From an uncultured Bacteroidales bacterium (GTDB lineage Bacteria > Bacteroidota > Bacteroidia > Bacteroidales > UBA932), in NCBI GenBank assembly GCA_944322925.1, contig CALUQM010000003.1, forward strand, positions 1 to 64,000: a stretch of 64,000 nt of DNA, given 5' to 3'. Below are positions 8,238-16,861 of this stretch, one piece after another (within the stretch, counting starts at the first letter, position 1; each line of letters starts with the position of its first letter). A model generated the notes under the pieces. It was not told the DNA's origin and did no database searches. It saw only the letters and a program-made list of their open reading frames with translations. The translations under genes and the position numbers were made by a program.

Positions 8238-8268
8238 GTAACAGATCCCTCGTCTGCGCTCGGGACGG
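8238..8268 (-). repeat. Dispersed REP-like repeat, copy 3
   Basis: The minus strand reads CCGTCCCGAGCGCAGACGAG then GGATCTGTTA. It lies in the SusC-SusD gap of locus 1, about 100 bp before the SusD start. All three copies in locus 1 share orientation; I saw none in locus 2. Confidence 0.6.
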
Positions 8269-8346
8269 CAGGAATGGCAGCAGTGGGCACTGTTGATTTC
8301 CGGCAGGAAATTGTAGTCTGTGCGAACGTTGCCATTCCTGCCATCC
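8263..8346. repeat. Inverted repeat in the SusC-SusD gap
   Basis: Arms 8263-8279 and 8330-8346 are complementary over 17 positions with one mismatch (core GGCAGGAATGGC / GCCATTCCTGCC), separated by 50 bases. The right arm ends next to the SusC stop at 8348-8350. A stem here would fold in the SusC-SusD mRNA and could stabilise the SusC message or set the SusC:SusD ratio. It may also be part of a mobile repeat together with copy 3. Confidence 0.6.
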
Positions 8347-8347
8347 T

Positions 8348-11300
8348 TCAGAAGTCGAGCTTGATGTTGAAGCCCATGCTGCGGAGCGAAGGCATCATGA
8401 AATAGTCGATACCCTGATAGTTGTTGTCGGTCGTGGCGATGGCCTCAGGATCGAACGGAGCCTTGCACCATATCATCCAGAGATTGTGTCCGACTGCCGA
8501 AATCGTCAGGCGGCAAACGTCATTAAACCACTTGGAAGGCAGGGTATAACCGATGGAAAGTTCCTGCAGACGGAAATTCGTGGCATCGTATGTATAATAC
8601 TGCGGAAGACCGCTGTTGGCACCTATTGCCTGATACCATTTCTGGGCATCCACCATCTGACGGCCGTTCACGAGGACTCCGCCCGCAGTTCTGGCATCCG
8701 CCGACGCCTTCGACACTCCGTAATAGTCCAGATTCGCCTGAGTGGCTGAATAGCAGATACCTCCTATGCGTCCGCTGAACAGGACCCCGAGATGAAGGCC
8801 TTTCCAGTCAAAGTCATTCCGCCATGCAAGATTATAGTCCGGAAATACGCTTCCGAGGCACTCGTTTTCGCCGTCATCAGTAAGAATTACCTGACCGGAA
8901 TCATCCACTTCAATGTATCCTTTTTCATTGTATTTCAGATCAGACGAGGTATAAAGGTCTCCGAGAGTACCGCCTTTCTTCAGGATGTACTTGACCTTGC
9001 CGAGCCCTTTCACATTCAGTTCGGTAATGCCCAGCTCCTTGCCGGTAACAGGATTCTTCGCGTTGCCGGCCAGTTCCATGATTTCGTTCCTGTTCCAGCT
9101 GAAAGTGAAGTTGCTGCTCCAGGTGAAGTCCCGCCAAGTATGATTGTAGCCAACGCTGGCCTCGACACCGGTATTGCGCACGCTTCCCGTCTGGAGATAA
9201 ATGGTCGTATAGCCGGAAGACGGAGCGAGGAGAGGGTCGAAAGTCTGGTTGTATGTATCCGCAAGATACCACGACAGATTGATACTGAGATCATTCCACA
9301 GCCTGGCCTCTACTCCTGCCTCGTATGTCAGGGTTCGCTCTGGCTTCAGGTCTCCGATAGGATAGTGTGTCTTGTCCTTCCATATCTTGTTTGTGGCGTC
9401 GTACTCATAGGTAGGGATGGTCAGGAACCGGGGGAACGGCATACCTACCGAAGCTATGGAACCCCTGAGTTTCAGATAACTGAGCGCACCCATGTCCCAG
9501 AATCCGGTCGGGACGAATGAAAGCCCTGCAGACGGATAGAAAAACGATGACTGGGATGAACCGGCAAGTTGCGACGCCCAGTCGTTACGGCCCGTAACCG
9601 TGAGGAACAGGGAATGCTTCCAGCCCAATTCCACGCTGGCGAACACAGACTGCGTCTCGTCTGTCCAGCCTTCCTTGGTCGCACGCTTGAGCACATCGTC
9701 CAGGTCGAAGACATTGAACACATTGGCCAGACCGTTTTCCTGGATAGGGCCTCCGTAGGTGAATGTGTCGGTGCCGATATGGTTGATTGAAGCACCTATA
9801 TTGGCCACAAGGCTGTAATCCTCCGCGAAAGTCTTGTCTATATTGACCATCACATCGGCGTAGGTCTGGGTGTCATACGTACGGGCTTCGGTATAGTGGC
9901 CCTTGGAGCCGCCCTCGGTCAGGGTCGTGTTCGTGGAAGCATAGAGCTTCTGTGTGTAGAGATTGTTCGAATTGTCTATGCGCACTCGTCCTGCGACATT
10001 CAGCCAGTCCAATATCTCATAGCTGGCGCTGAGTGAAAGCATGTAACGCTTCTTGTCGTTGTTCCTCAGGTTGCGGTAGTTTATCCAGTAGGGATTCTGT
10101 GCCCTGAGATCTCCCTCAAGGTCGGAGCTCCAGAACTGCTCCATCAGTTTCGATGCTTCGTTGTATCGCTCGAAACTGCGGTAGTTGTCGAAATTGTCGC
10201 CTCTCGGGAAAAGATAGACCGGAATCAGAGGATTCATGTAGACTCCCTGATTTGTCATGTTCTGGTCTTTTTGAACGATATAGCTGGCCGAAGCATCTAT
10301 CTTCAGCTTGTCTTTCAGAAAATATGTAGTGTTGCGGAATGTGAAGTTGTACCTGTCGTATTTGTTGTTGGGTACAATACCGTCGGAATTCACCGCACCT
10401 GCAGAAAAGTACGTCTGGTTCCTGTCAGTACCGCCGCTTACCGAAAACGAGTTCGTGTATGTCTGTCCTGTCTCGAAATAGTCGTTCGGGTGATAGTTGT
10501 ACCGGGCGGATTCCTGGGTGTATGCACCCCAGCTGTATATGGAGCTTCCTCCTGACGCTCCGTTGATTCCGGTGCCGTAGCTGTTCTGGAACTGAGGAAG
10601 GAAGAAAGGACTGAGAAACTCCGTGATGGATGAGAACGACACTTTCAGCTTTCCTGCCTCTCCTGCCTTGGTCGTGATCATGATTGCACCGTTGGCAGCC
10701 TGCGAGCCGTAAAGGGCCGCAGCAGCTGCACCCGTAAGAACCGAGACGGACTTGATATCCTCCGGATTGATGTCGGCGATAGACTCGGTAGCTCCCTTCG
10801 AGTCGAACTCCGTTCCTCCTCCGCCGCCGAAGTTGTACATCGGGATGCCGTCGATGACATACAGGGCATTCGACGACTGGCTTATCGACTTGTTTCCCCT
10901 AAGCACAACCTTCGAGGCGCCTCCGACTCCGGATGACGAAGCGTTGATGGTCACGCCGGCCACCTTGCCCGAAAGGGCGTTGATGAAGTTTGCGTTCTTG
11001 ACTTCGGTCAGCATCTCGGAATTAACTTCCTGGACATTATAGCTCAAGGCTTTCTGGTCCCTGCGGATACCCAATGCCGTCACCACAGTGCCTTCGAGAG
11101 CGACTGCCTCTTCCTGAAGAATAATGTCAAAGGTCGTCCGCGTCCCGACCGGCAGCACCTGCGTGTCATAGCCGAGGCTCGTAATCTCGATTTCCGCACT
11201 TGTGTCACTGACTGTCAATGAGAAATGTCCGTCAATATCGGTAGTAGTTCCGTTCGAAGTACCCGACTCTATCACTGCCGCTCCCGGTATGGGGAAGCCG

Positions 11301-11674
11301 TCCGGGTCGAGGATCGTTCCTGAAATTTCGACTTCTTCCCTGGCCGGCCGATTGGTGATGTAGATATGCCTGGCTTCAATGCGGTAGTCGACGTTTATAG
11401 GAGAGAAAAGGGCCTCGCAGACTTCTGCAATCTTCTTCCCGGTCACATTCAGACTGACCGACTGATGCATATCCACGCCACTGTTCATAAAAAGGTACGG
11501 CGACTGCTCCTCGATATGGTCTATCACAGTTTGCAGGGAGACCCCGTCAAGATTCAGCGTTATCAGCACATCTTCCTGCTGTGGCTTTGCAGAAATATTG
11601 ACCGATAAGGCGAAAACTGCGATAAAACAGAGCAAACCGCGCACTTTTTCAGAGCACTTTGCTTTTTTATTCAT
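8348..11674 (-). CDS. SusC-family TonB-dependent transporter with STN domain (locus 1)
   Basis: 1108 residues. A signal peptide (to about residue 29) is followed by an STN domain (about 35-112; ITLNLDGVSLQTVIDHI), a carboxypeptidase-regulatory-like domain (about 115-190; ISGTILDPDGFPIPGAAV), a plug (about 200-320; ALSYNVQEVNSE, ALYVIDGIPM, ADINPEDIKSVSVLTGAAAAALYG) and a 22-strand barrel ending GFNIKLDF. The STN domain is what contacts a FecR-type anti-sigma in the periplasm, so this receptor both imports and signals. It is highly similar to SusC at 20842-24195 through the plug, indicating duplication. The start follows the A-rich CACAAAAAT, the same context as SusC of locus 2. Confidence 0.95.
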   Translation of the reverse strand: MNKKAKCSEKVRGLLCFIAVFALSVNISAKPQQEDVLITLNLDGVSLQTVIDHIEEQSPYLFMNSGVDMHQSVSLNVTGKKIAEVCEALFSPINVDYRIEARHIYITNRPAREEVEISGTILDPDGFPIPGAAVIESGTSNGTTTDIDGHFSLTVSDTSAEIEITSLGYDTQVLPVGTRTTFDIILQEEAVALEGTVVTALGIRRDQKALSYNVQEVNSEMLTEVKNANFINALSGKVAGVTINASSSGVGGASKVVLRGNKSISQSSNALYVIDGIPMYNFGGGGGTEFDSKGATESIADINPEDIKSVSVLTGAAAAALYGSQAANGAIMITTKAGEAGKLKVSFSSITEFLSPFFLPQFQNSYGTGINGASGGSSIYSWGAYTQESARYNYHPNDYFETGQTYTNSFSVSGGTDRNQTYFSAGAVNSDGIVPNNKYDRYNFTFRNTTYFLKDKLKIDASASYIVQKDQNMTNQGVYMNPLIPVYLFPRGDNFDNYRSFERYNEASKLMEQFWSSDLEGDLRAQNPYWINYRNLRNNDKKRYMLSLSASYEILDWLNVAGRVRIDNSNNLYTQKLYASTNTTLTEGGSKGHYTEARTYDTQTYADVMVNIDKTFAEDYSLVANIGASINHIGTDTFTYGGPIQENGLANVFNVFDLDDVLKRATKEGWTDETQSVFASVELGWKHSLFLTVTGRNDWASQLAGSSQSSFFYPSAGLSFVPTGFWDMGALSYLKLRGSIASVGMPFPRFLTIPTYEYDATNKIWKDKTHYPIGDLKPERTLTYEAGVEARLWNDLSINLSWYLADTYNQTFDPLLAPSSGYTTIYLQTGSVRNTGVEASVGYNHTWRDFTWSSNFTFSWNRNEIMELAGNAKNPVTGKELGITELNVKGLGKVKYILKKGGTLGDLYTSSDLKYNEKGYIEVDDSGQVILTDDGENECLGSVFPDYNLAWRNDFDWKGLHLGVLFSGRIGGICYSATQANLDYYGVSKASADARTAGGVLVNGRQMVDAQKWYQAIGANSGLPQYYTYDATNFRLQELSIGYTLPSKWFNDVCRLTISAVGHNLWMIWCKAPFDPEAIATTDNNYQGIDYFMMPSLRSMGFNIKLDF

Positions 11675-11685
11675 ATTTTTGTGAA

Positions 11686-11766
11686 ATTATTAGTAATTAG
11701 TTCAGTGTTATATTGCACCGGCTTATTGCTTGTCCTGCGGATCCGGTACATCCGCAGGATTTTTTA
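11686..11766 (+). ncRNA. Candidate cis-antisense small RNA over the SusC leader (locus 1)
   Basis: On the plus strand an exact TAnnTTTG box (TATTTTTG, 11674-11681) abuts the SusC start codon. About 50 bases on there is a textbook terminator: arms 11733-11742 and 11750-11759 (TCCTGCGGAT / ATCCGCAGGA) followed by six Ts (11760-11765). The expected RNA is about 80 nt and complementary to the SusC 5' leader. The -33 box is poor (TTTC at 23 bases), so the promoter is less certain than in locus 2. Established parallel: DonS in Bacteroides fragilis, an antisense RNA that represses an N-glycan locus. Confidence 0.55.
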
Positions 11767-11843
11767 TGCCGGTGCCATGCGGTATGTGGTCATCTATGTC
11801 ATGGCAATAATATTTTAGTTATCAGTTCTGTTTCAAATTATCC

Positions 11844-11890
11844 GTCCGAGGGTGACCCAAAAGGAGGAATTTCAAGGCTTGCGAAGATGA
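11844..11890 (+). repeat. Dispersed repeat shared with 45041-45082
   Basis: Plus strand reads GAGGGTGACCC, then AAAGGAGG, then ATTTCAAGGCTTGC. The core AAAGGAGG[A/G] plus ATTTCAAGGCTTGC recurs inverted at 45047-45069 with a single difference. It lies in the 299-base FecR-SusC gap of locus 1, which otherwise holds the antisense RNA candidate and no gene. Confidence 0.6.
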
Positions 11891-11973
11891 GAAAACCGGA
11901 GTTTACTTCCGTAAATGAGGATTTTCGAATCAAGCGTAACACAGAAAGTACCCTTTTGCGCCGCCCTCTCTGT

Positions 11974-12939
11974 CTACCGGATATATATGGTCCCGGTACG
12001 GAAATCTTTGGACCAGGTAAAGTCCGCTCCGTTCCCAAGTACATTCAGGGCATATTCTATCCCGTCGCTTACACGGAGACGGCCGCCAGTATACTTGAAT
12101 TCAGGCAAAGTCTCGCGATCTATCACGATATCCACCCCGAAAGCCATTTCCAGCTTGTCCATCAGTTCATCGAAGCCAAGCCCGTCAATGTCTATGATTC
12201 CGTCTTTCCAGCGAATCTCATCCTTCACCTTCGTCCTCTTGACCATCAGCTTCCCGTCAGCCATATAGACCTTTTCATCAGGCTTCATCACTATGATACG
12301 GTCCGGCTCGGCAAGCGAGGAAACCTGCACCGAACCTTCGGCCAGCGTAACCGAGAATTCGCCTGACTTACTGTCGGCATTCACATTGAATTTCGTTCCC
12401 AGGACCTTAATGTCGGTAGCGAATGTCTTTACAATAAACGGTTTTTTCGAGTCATGAGCCACTTCAAAGAAAGCCTCGCCTTCCAGACGCACTTCACGTT
12501 CCTTTCCCTTGAACATGGCCGGATAATACATCGTAGCGCCTGAATTCAGCTGTACCGATGTCCCGTCCGGCAGTCCCATCGATACTATCTGGCCTGGAAG
12601 GGCTGCAGCAGTAAGCGGATGTCTCGAAAGTTCTTTCTGCATTCTGTAGTCTGACAGCCATACAGCCGTAAAAAATATTGCGGCAGCCGCAGCGACGCCG
12701 ATTGCAGCCCTGGCTATTGCCCTGATAATTACGGTTCTTCTTGACGGCATCTCAGGAGCCATCTCCCTGAGTGAATCGATATCTCCGTTTATCAGCAGAT
12801 ATTCATACTCGACCAATGCTTCCTTATACATTCCGGCATTAGCCTCGTCCTCAGCGATCCAGGCATCAAGGTCCGCCTTTTCCTTTTCAGACAGCTCGTT
12901 TCTGAAACATTTGAATATGTATTCCTTCGTAATTTCCAT
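11974..12939 (-). CDS. FecR-family anti-sigma factor (locus 1)
   Basis: 321 residues. An N-terminal cytoplasmic sigma-binding part (about 1-65; LSEKEKADLDAWIAED) leads to one membrane helix (about 70-94), then a periplasmic FecR domain (about 110-215; GLPDGTSVQLNSGATMYYP, GEAFFEVAHDSKKPFIV, VLGTKFNVNA) and a C-terminal DUF4974/STN-like domain (about 245-321). It would hold the adjacent, divergently transcribed sigma factor until SusC signals substrate. It lies upstream of SusC on the same strand. Confidence 0.92.
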   Translation of the reverse strand: MEITKEYIFKCFRNELSEKEKADLDAWIAEDEANAGMYKEALVEYEYLLINGDIDSLREMAPEMPSRRTVIIRAIARAAIGVAAAAAIFFTAVWLSDYRMQKELSRHPLTAAALPGQIVSMGLPDGTSVQLNSGATMYYPAMFKGKEREVRLEGEAFFEVAHDSKKPFIVKTFATDIKVLGTKFNVNADSKSGEFSVTLAEGSVQVSSLAEPDRIIVMKPDEKVYMADGKLMVKRTKVKDEIRWKDGIIDIDGLGFDELMDKLEMAFGVDIVIDRETLPEFKYTGGRLRVSDGIEYALNVLGNGADFTWSKDFRTGTIYIR

Positions 12940-13053
12940 CGTATTTTATTTCGCATGTTTATATATAATGCAATTCAGAAAGAAAAATGTTCCCGGAAAT
13001 TTCAATTTTTTCCAGATCCGGCAATCAGGATGCCGGTATTCGGCAAAAATCTT

Positions 13054-13061
13054 TAATTTTG
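13054..13061 (+). promoter_or_regulatory. -7 box of the locus 1 sigma-factor gene
   Basis: TAATTTTG matches TAnnTTTG exactly, 20 bases before the ATG at 13081, which would give a leader of about 13-15 bases. No convincing -33 TTTG is seen at 19-21 bases. Confidence 0.5.
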
Positions 13062-13080
13062 CCCCGGATTATGCTTGCGT

Positions 13081-13644
13081 ATGACAAAGGAAACTGTCCC
13101 CATAACAGATATCCTACTGTCCCTGTACAGTGAGAAAGAGAGATATATCCTGTTGGCCAACCACTATCTCAATGATATGGAAAAAGCCAGGGATATCGTC
13201 TCCGACAGTTTCATATACATGCTCGAACACAAAGAATCCATATCGGGAGACAAGGCGAGGGTCAAAGGCTACCTGCTTCAGATTGTGAAGCACAAGTGTC
13301 TGAACGAACTCAGGCGGGAGGAGGTAAGGAAGAATGTCTACAGGCACATGTACGATATCGACATCAGCATTCTGTCGGACGACAATGTCACAAGACACAT
13401 CGCAGGCAGCGATATCCAGGCCATTCTGCGCATTGCAGGCAGCAGGATGAAAGACAGGACTCTGGAAATTTACACATCGAGCAGATTAAGGGGCCTGTCC
13501 CACAAAGAACTGGCAAAGATGTTCGGGATGACTGCAAATCACATAGCCAAGGAAATAACAAAAGCCAATAAAATCATCGAGATGGTCATAAGGAACTATC
13601 TCCATGTCATATTGACCGTCATCCTTCTATTCACGGGAAAATGA
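13081..13644 (+). CDS. ECF sigma factor (locus 1)
   Basis: 187 residues from the ATG at 13081; a TTG two codons upstream is possible. Region 2 spans about 15-85 (ANHYLNDMEKARDIVSDSF, KGYLLQIVKHKCLNELRR). Region 4 spans about 120-170 (YTSSRLRGLSHKELAKMFG helix-turn-helix). The last ~18 residues (NYLHVILTVILLF) are strongly hydrophobic, as in the other two sigma factors here. It is divergent from its FecR gene with 141 bases between. It would direct RNA polymerase to the SusC operon, but a target promoter cannot be recognised by eye. Confidence 0.9.
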   Translation: MTKETVPITDILLSLYSEKERYILLANHYLNDMEKARDIVSDSFIYMLEHKESISGDKARVKGYLLQIVKHKCLNELRREEVRKNVYRHMYDIDISILSDDNVTRHIAGSDIQAILRIAGSRMKDRTLEIYTSSRLRGLSHKELAKMFGMTANHIAKEITKANKIIEMVIRNYLHVILTVILLFTGK

Positions 13645-13723
13645 TTTGATATCGTCGAAAAAACGACGGACTGCCGGGATTAGAAACAGTCCCCCGACAG
13701 TCCCCCGCAGGATGATATAAAAA

Positions 13724-13786
13724 AGAAGTGACCGAAAAGGGTATTTTCTTCGTTACGTTTGAAATTCCCCTTTTCAGTCACCTCTT
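13724..13786. terminator. Bidirectional hairpin between sigma factor 1 and locus 2
   Basis: Bases 13724-13741 (GTGACCGAAAAGGG core) pair with 13767-13786 (CCCCTTTTCAGTCAC core) with few mismatches. It sits between the plus-strand sigma gene, ending at 13644, and the end of locus 2, at 13810 on the minus strand. Flanking A-rich and T-rich sequence suits termination from both sides. The bases before it (13645-13723) also hold a small CGTCG/CGACG hairpin and a doubled CAGTCCCCC. Confidence 0.55.
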
Positions 13787-13809
13787 TCTGCAATCGCGTA
13801 TAACCGACG

Positions 13810-15363
13810 CTACTTGACTACTATCGAAGTCATGTCACTCTTTTCTACTGTCAGAGTACCTGCATCGATGGCAGCTTTCTGTTCGGCAGTCACGTAGATA
13901 GTTTCAAGGACACATACTGTAGTATACTGACCTGTCCCGTAATCATACGACTCGACCTCCCTCTTGGCATGAAGTTCTGTAAGATTCGTACAACCCGTAA
14001 CATCAAGAGTAGCAAGATGCTCGTAATAAGTAGCATAATAACTTTCTGTCATATTGACATCGATAACCTTTACGTTTGTGCCGGTTATTGTCAATGAAGT
14101 ATTGGAAAGATATGAAAATGCATCGGAATATATGCTGAACTTTGTCAATGGATTATTTCCAAGATGAACTTCAGAAATTTCTTCCGTAGACAGATACAGA
14201 CTGTTGATCTTGCTGCAGTCTGAAAGATCGAGTACATCAAGAGTATAACCGCTTATTGAAATATCGGACAATTCAGGGAATGCTCCAAGTCCGCTTATCG
14301 AATTAATATCATTTCCTCCCCAGTTGTATTCCAGAGAAAGGGACTCGGAAGTCATGCCTGCTGCAATAATCTCGCAGCTTGTCAATCCTTTTTCCGCTAT
14401 AACCCAACCAAGATCGGCAAGTTCCATTCTCAAACCTTCATCCGGGATCTCTGTCATTACAGGATTAGGATTCTGCTGACGTATGACAAAAGACAGATAT
14501 TCCGAACCGTTGTAGGTAAAGGAAAGTGTACCGACCCTTGTCGCCGGAGCTTCATCAAGATGGAAAGTAAGCTCTGATGTCTGAAGACCGTCTTCAGCTG
14601 TCGGCTGGGTATCAGTTCCTTTCAGCTCGATCCATTCAGGAAGTACTAAGTCATCGAGTTCTACATTATGTCTGACACTGAACTTCACATCCTGTTCGTC
14701 GAGATCGGTTTCAAGCCTATTGCCTTCAAGTTCTGAAATAATGGCGTCTACCTGCGCCTGAATCAGAGTAAAGGTAGCCGATACGCCTGCTCCTGTTAAT
14801 GTCACTTCCGAACTTCTCGATTTATAAATCTCAGATTCAGCAACTGTAAACGAAAGAACAGTTTTACCGAAAGCATCCGAACGTTTTTCATAAGTAATCC
14901 ATGATGCTCCGTCTCCCGAAAAGCCGACTTCTATCTCCGGCACATTCGTGTTGATAGAATAATTGACACTTCCTCCGCCGGACACTACATCGACTTCTGC
15001 GTCATCAAGGAGTTCGATCACGTATAACGGAGATGATGTTACGGTAACTGTCTTTGCGACAGATCCTGCAAAAATCTTGAATTCCGCTGATTTCGACTCC
15101 ATTGTTGAATTCGGAGACACAATTACAGAAAGCGATTCTCCGCTTTTTCCGCCATCTGCGGATAAAGACATCCAGTCCACGGTCTTTCCAGATATCCTCC
15201 AGTCTTCTGAACTCGTAATCTGAATTTCGAATGTCCCGCCTTCAGGACCGGCCGGTATAGACTCGACGGACAACTCAATTGAACTTGCCGTAGTCTCTTC
15301 CTTTTCAGTACAGCCGGCAAAAACGATTGCCGCTGCAGCAAACAATAATATGATTTTCTTCAT
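13810..15363 (-). CDS. BACON/leucine-rich surface lipoprotein, last gene of locus 2
   Basis: 517 residues with lipobox VFAGC (Cys18). Two or three BACON-type Ig repeats cover about 27-300 (GGTFEIQITSSEDWRI, GGSVNYSINTNVPEIEV). The rest (about 315-500) is a leucine-rich-repeat-like solenoid (LSDISISGYTLDVLDLSDCSKINSL, HLATLDVTGCTNLTEL in register). No enzyme motif is seen. It occupies the same operon position as the DUF4988/BACON protein of locus 1 but is clearly a different protein, so the distal gene has been swapped while the core stayed constant. A role in binding the substrate protein or mucin is inferred. Confidence 0.75.
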   Translation of the reverse strand: MKKIILLFAAAAIVFAGCTEKEETTASSIELSVESIPAGPEGGTFEIQITSSEDWRISGKTVDWMSLSADGGKSGESLSVIVSPNSTMESKSAEFKIFAGSVAKTVTVTSSPLYVIELLDDAEVDVVSGGGSVNYSINTNVPEIEVGFSGDGASWITYEKRSDAFGKTVLSFTVAESEIYKSRSSEVTLTGAGVSATFTLIQAQVDAIISELEGNRLETDLDEQDVKFSVRHNVELDDLVLPEWIELKGTDTQPTAEDGLQTSELTFHLDEAPATRVGTLSFTYNGSEYLSFVIRQQNPNPVMTEIPDEGLRMELADLGWVIAEKGLTSCEIIAAGMTSESLSLEYNWGGNDINSISGLGAFPELSDISISGYTLDVLDLSDCSKINSLYLSTEEISEVHLGNNPLTKFSIYSDAFSYLSNTSLTITGTNVKVIDVNMTESYYATYYEHLATLDVTGCTNLTELHAKREVESYDYGTGQYTTVCVLETIYVTAEQKAAIDAGTLTVEKSDMTSIVVK

Positions 15364-15385
15364 AATATTCCTTTTTTAATCTGGC

Positions 15386-16843
15386 TTATGGTTCTACCCA
15401 TGACATCGACTCACGCACTGTAGACTGTTGCGGATAATAATATTCCACAGTCTTCAGAGGAACATTATAAAGGCCGCGACAAACATTATTGCAATAAGTA
15501 TTTGCCTGTGAATTTCTCTTGCTCACATTTTTAGTTGCCGCATCTGCAGCATAAAGAGCAAAGAGCATGTAGAAACCGTAACCACCCTGTACGACCCTCT
15601 GCGCTGAGGCCTCTGTAGCCTGATACGAATACAGATTCAGTTCCGCAGCATATCCGGCACACTGTTTAAGCGTCATTCCGGTAAGCGGTCTTAATGTGCT
15701 TACGCCATAGTTAGGAACTGCGATGTCAACAAACATTCCAGGCTCGACACCGTCTATAGTATAATCTCCATACATTGAACCGTATGCAAACACAGTCACA
15801 TCCTTGTCCGGCATAACCTTCTTGGTCTCATAACAAAGTCTTGCGGCTGCAGCCCCGCTCTTCGGAGCGAAAAGAGGATTGCTCAGGTCAGGAGAGCTCG
15901 AATATTCGTCGTCGAAATTCACTCCGTCGAGATTGTACGCTTCGCAGATGGCGGCAAGCTCTCTTGCGAAATCCCTGGCTCCTATTTCCGACAACTGCGC
16001 AAGTCCCGACTCGTCATGGTTTCCGAGCAGACCGAGGAGAACTTTGATACCGCGGTCGCGCAGCGGCTGGAGATATTCCTCGTTATGATCGAGAAGGAAC
16101 TGAACCTGCGGGTTGCAGTAGACATAAACACGTCCGGTCTCTGCGTTGTAGTTTATGTTCGCTGCAAAAAGCACTATGTAATCGAAAAACAGGGACTCCT
16201 CTTCATTGTCGAGGACGAACTCGAGCGCATTCAGAGGATTCGTATCGTTGACTTCGAAGAAAAGGAAAGTCTTTACGGCATCCTCTCCCTTGAAGGTGCT
16301 GCTCTGGTTCCTGAAATTCTTGACAAGGTACACGCTGCGGGAAGTATTCTCCGGAATGGTGATTCCTTCCGTCTTGGAAACGGCCTTGATCGGCAGGATA
16401 TAAGTCTGGTCATCCTGAAGCTGGTCGCTATAGGCTATCGTAAGCCCCAGTTCATACGATAGCTTGTCATCCGGAGCAAGGACGATTTTCCCGTCTTCCT
16501 CTATGGTAAGCAGTTCCTCCGGATAAAGAGGAAAATCAGTCTCATGCTCTGCATTGTAAGTATTGGCATAGTCGGCATCATATTCGAGGACAACGTCTAC
16601 GCCTTTTGCGGGCATCTTGCTGAGGCCGAATACGAGGGAGGACTCGTAGCTTTCAGTTCTGAGTTCTATCACATTGTCGGCCTTGCCTGTTTTGGCATCC
16701 CTGACATAGCCGTTGACCGTGTTCACGTTGGAGTAGCGGGATTCGTCGAGCGAACCGATGACTACTTCCTCCGTACATGATATCCCCATGAAGGAAATAC
16801 CCGCAACGGCTGCGGCTGCGATTATATTGAAATTCATTTTCAT
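15386..16843 (-). CDS. DUF1735-GH18 endo-beta-N-acetylglucosaminidase-like lipoprotein (locus 2)
   Basis: 485 residues with lipobox MGISC (Cys23). A DUF1735 domain (about 35-175) is followed by an EndoF-type GH18 barrel (about 190-480). The catalytic strand reads LDGVNFDDEYS: Asp306, Asn309, Asp311 and Glu313, with Glu313 as the expected acid/base; Asn309 replaces the first usual Asp, so activity should be tested. Enzymes with this architecture (BT_3987 type) cut the chitobiose core of N-glycans at the cell surface, releasing oligosaccharides for SusC/D. It follows the DUF1735-LamG gene by 18 bp. Confidence 0.88.
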   Translation of the reverse strand: MKMNFNIIAAAAVAGISFMGISCTEEVVIGSLDESRYSNVNTVNGYVRDAKTGKADNVIELRTESYESSLVFGLSKMPAKGVDVVLEYDADYANTYNAEHETDFPLYPEELLTIEEDGKIVLAPDDKLSYELGLTIAYSDQLQDDQTYILPIKAVSKTEGITIPENTSRSVYLVKNFRNQSSTFKGEDAVKTFLFFEVNDTNPLNALEFVLDNEEESLFFDYIVLFAANINYNAETGRVYVYCNPQVQFLLDHNEEYLQPLRDRGIKVLLGLLGNHDESGLAQLSEIGARDFARELAAICEAYNLDGVNFDDEYSSSPDLSNPLFAPKSGAAAARLCYETKKVMPDKDVTVFAYGSMYGDYTIDGVEPGMFVDIAVPNYGVSTLRPLTGMTLKQCAGYAAELNLYSYQATEASAQRVVQGGYGFYMLFALYAADAATKNVSKRNSQANTYCNNVCRGLYNVPLKTVEYYYPQQSTVRESMSWVEP

Positions 16844-16861
16844 ATCTGTATCAGTTTAATA

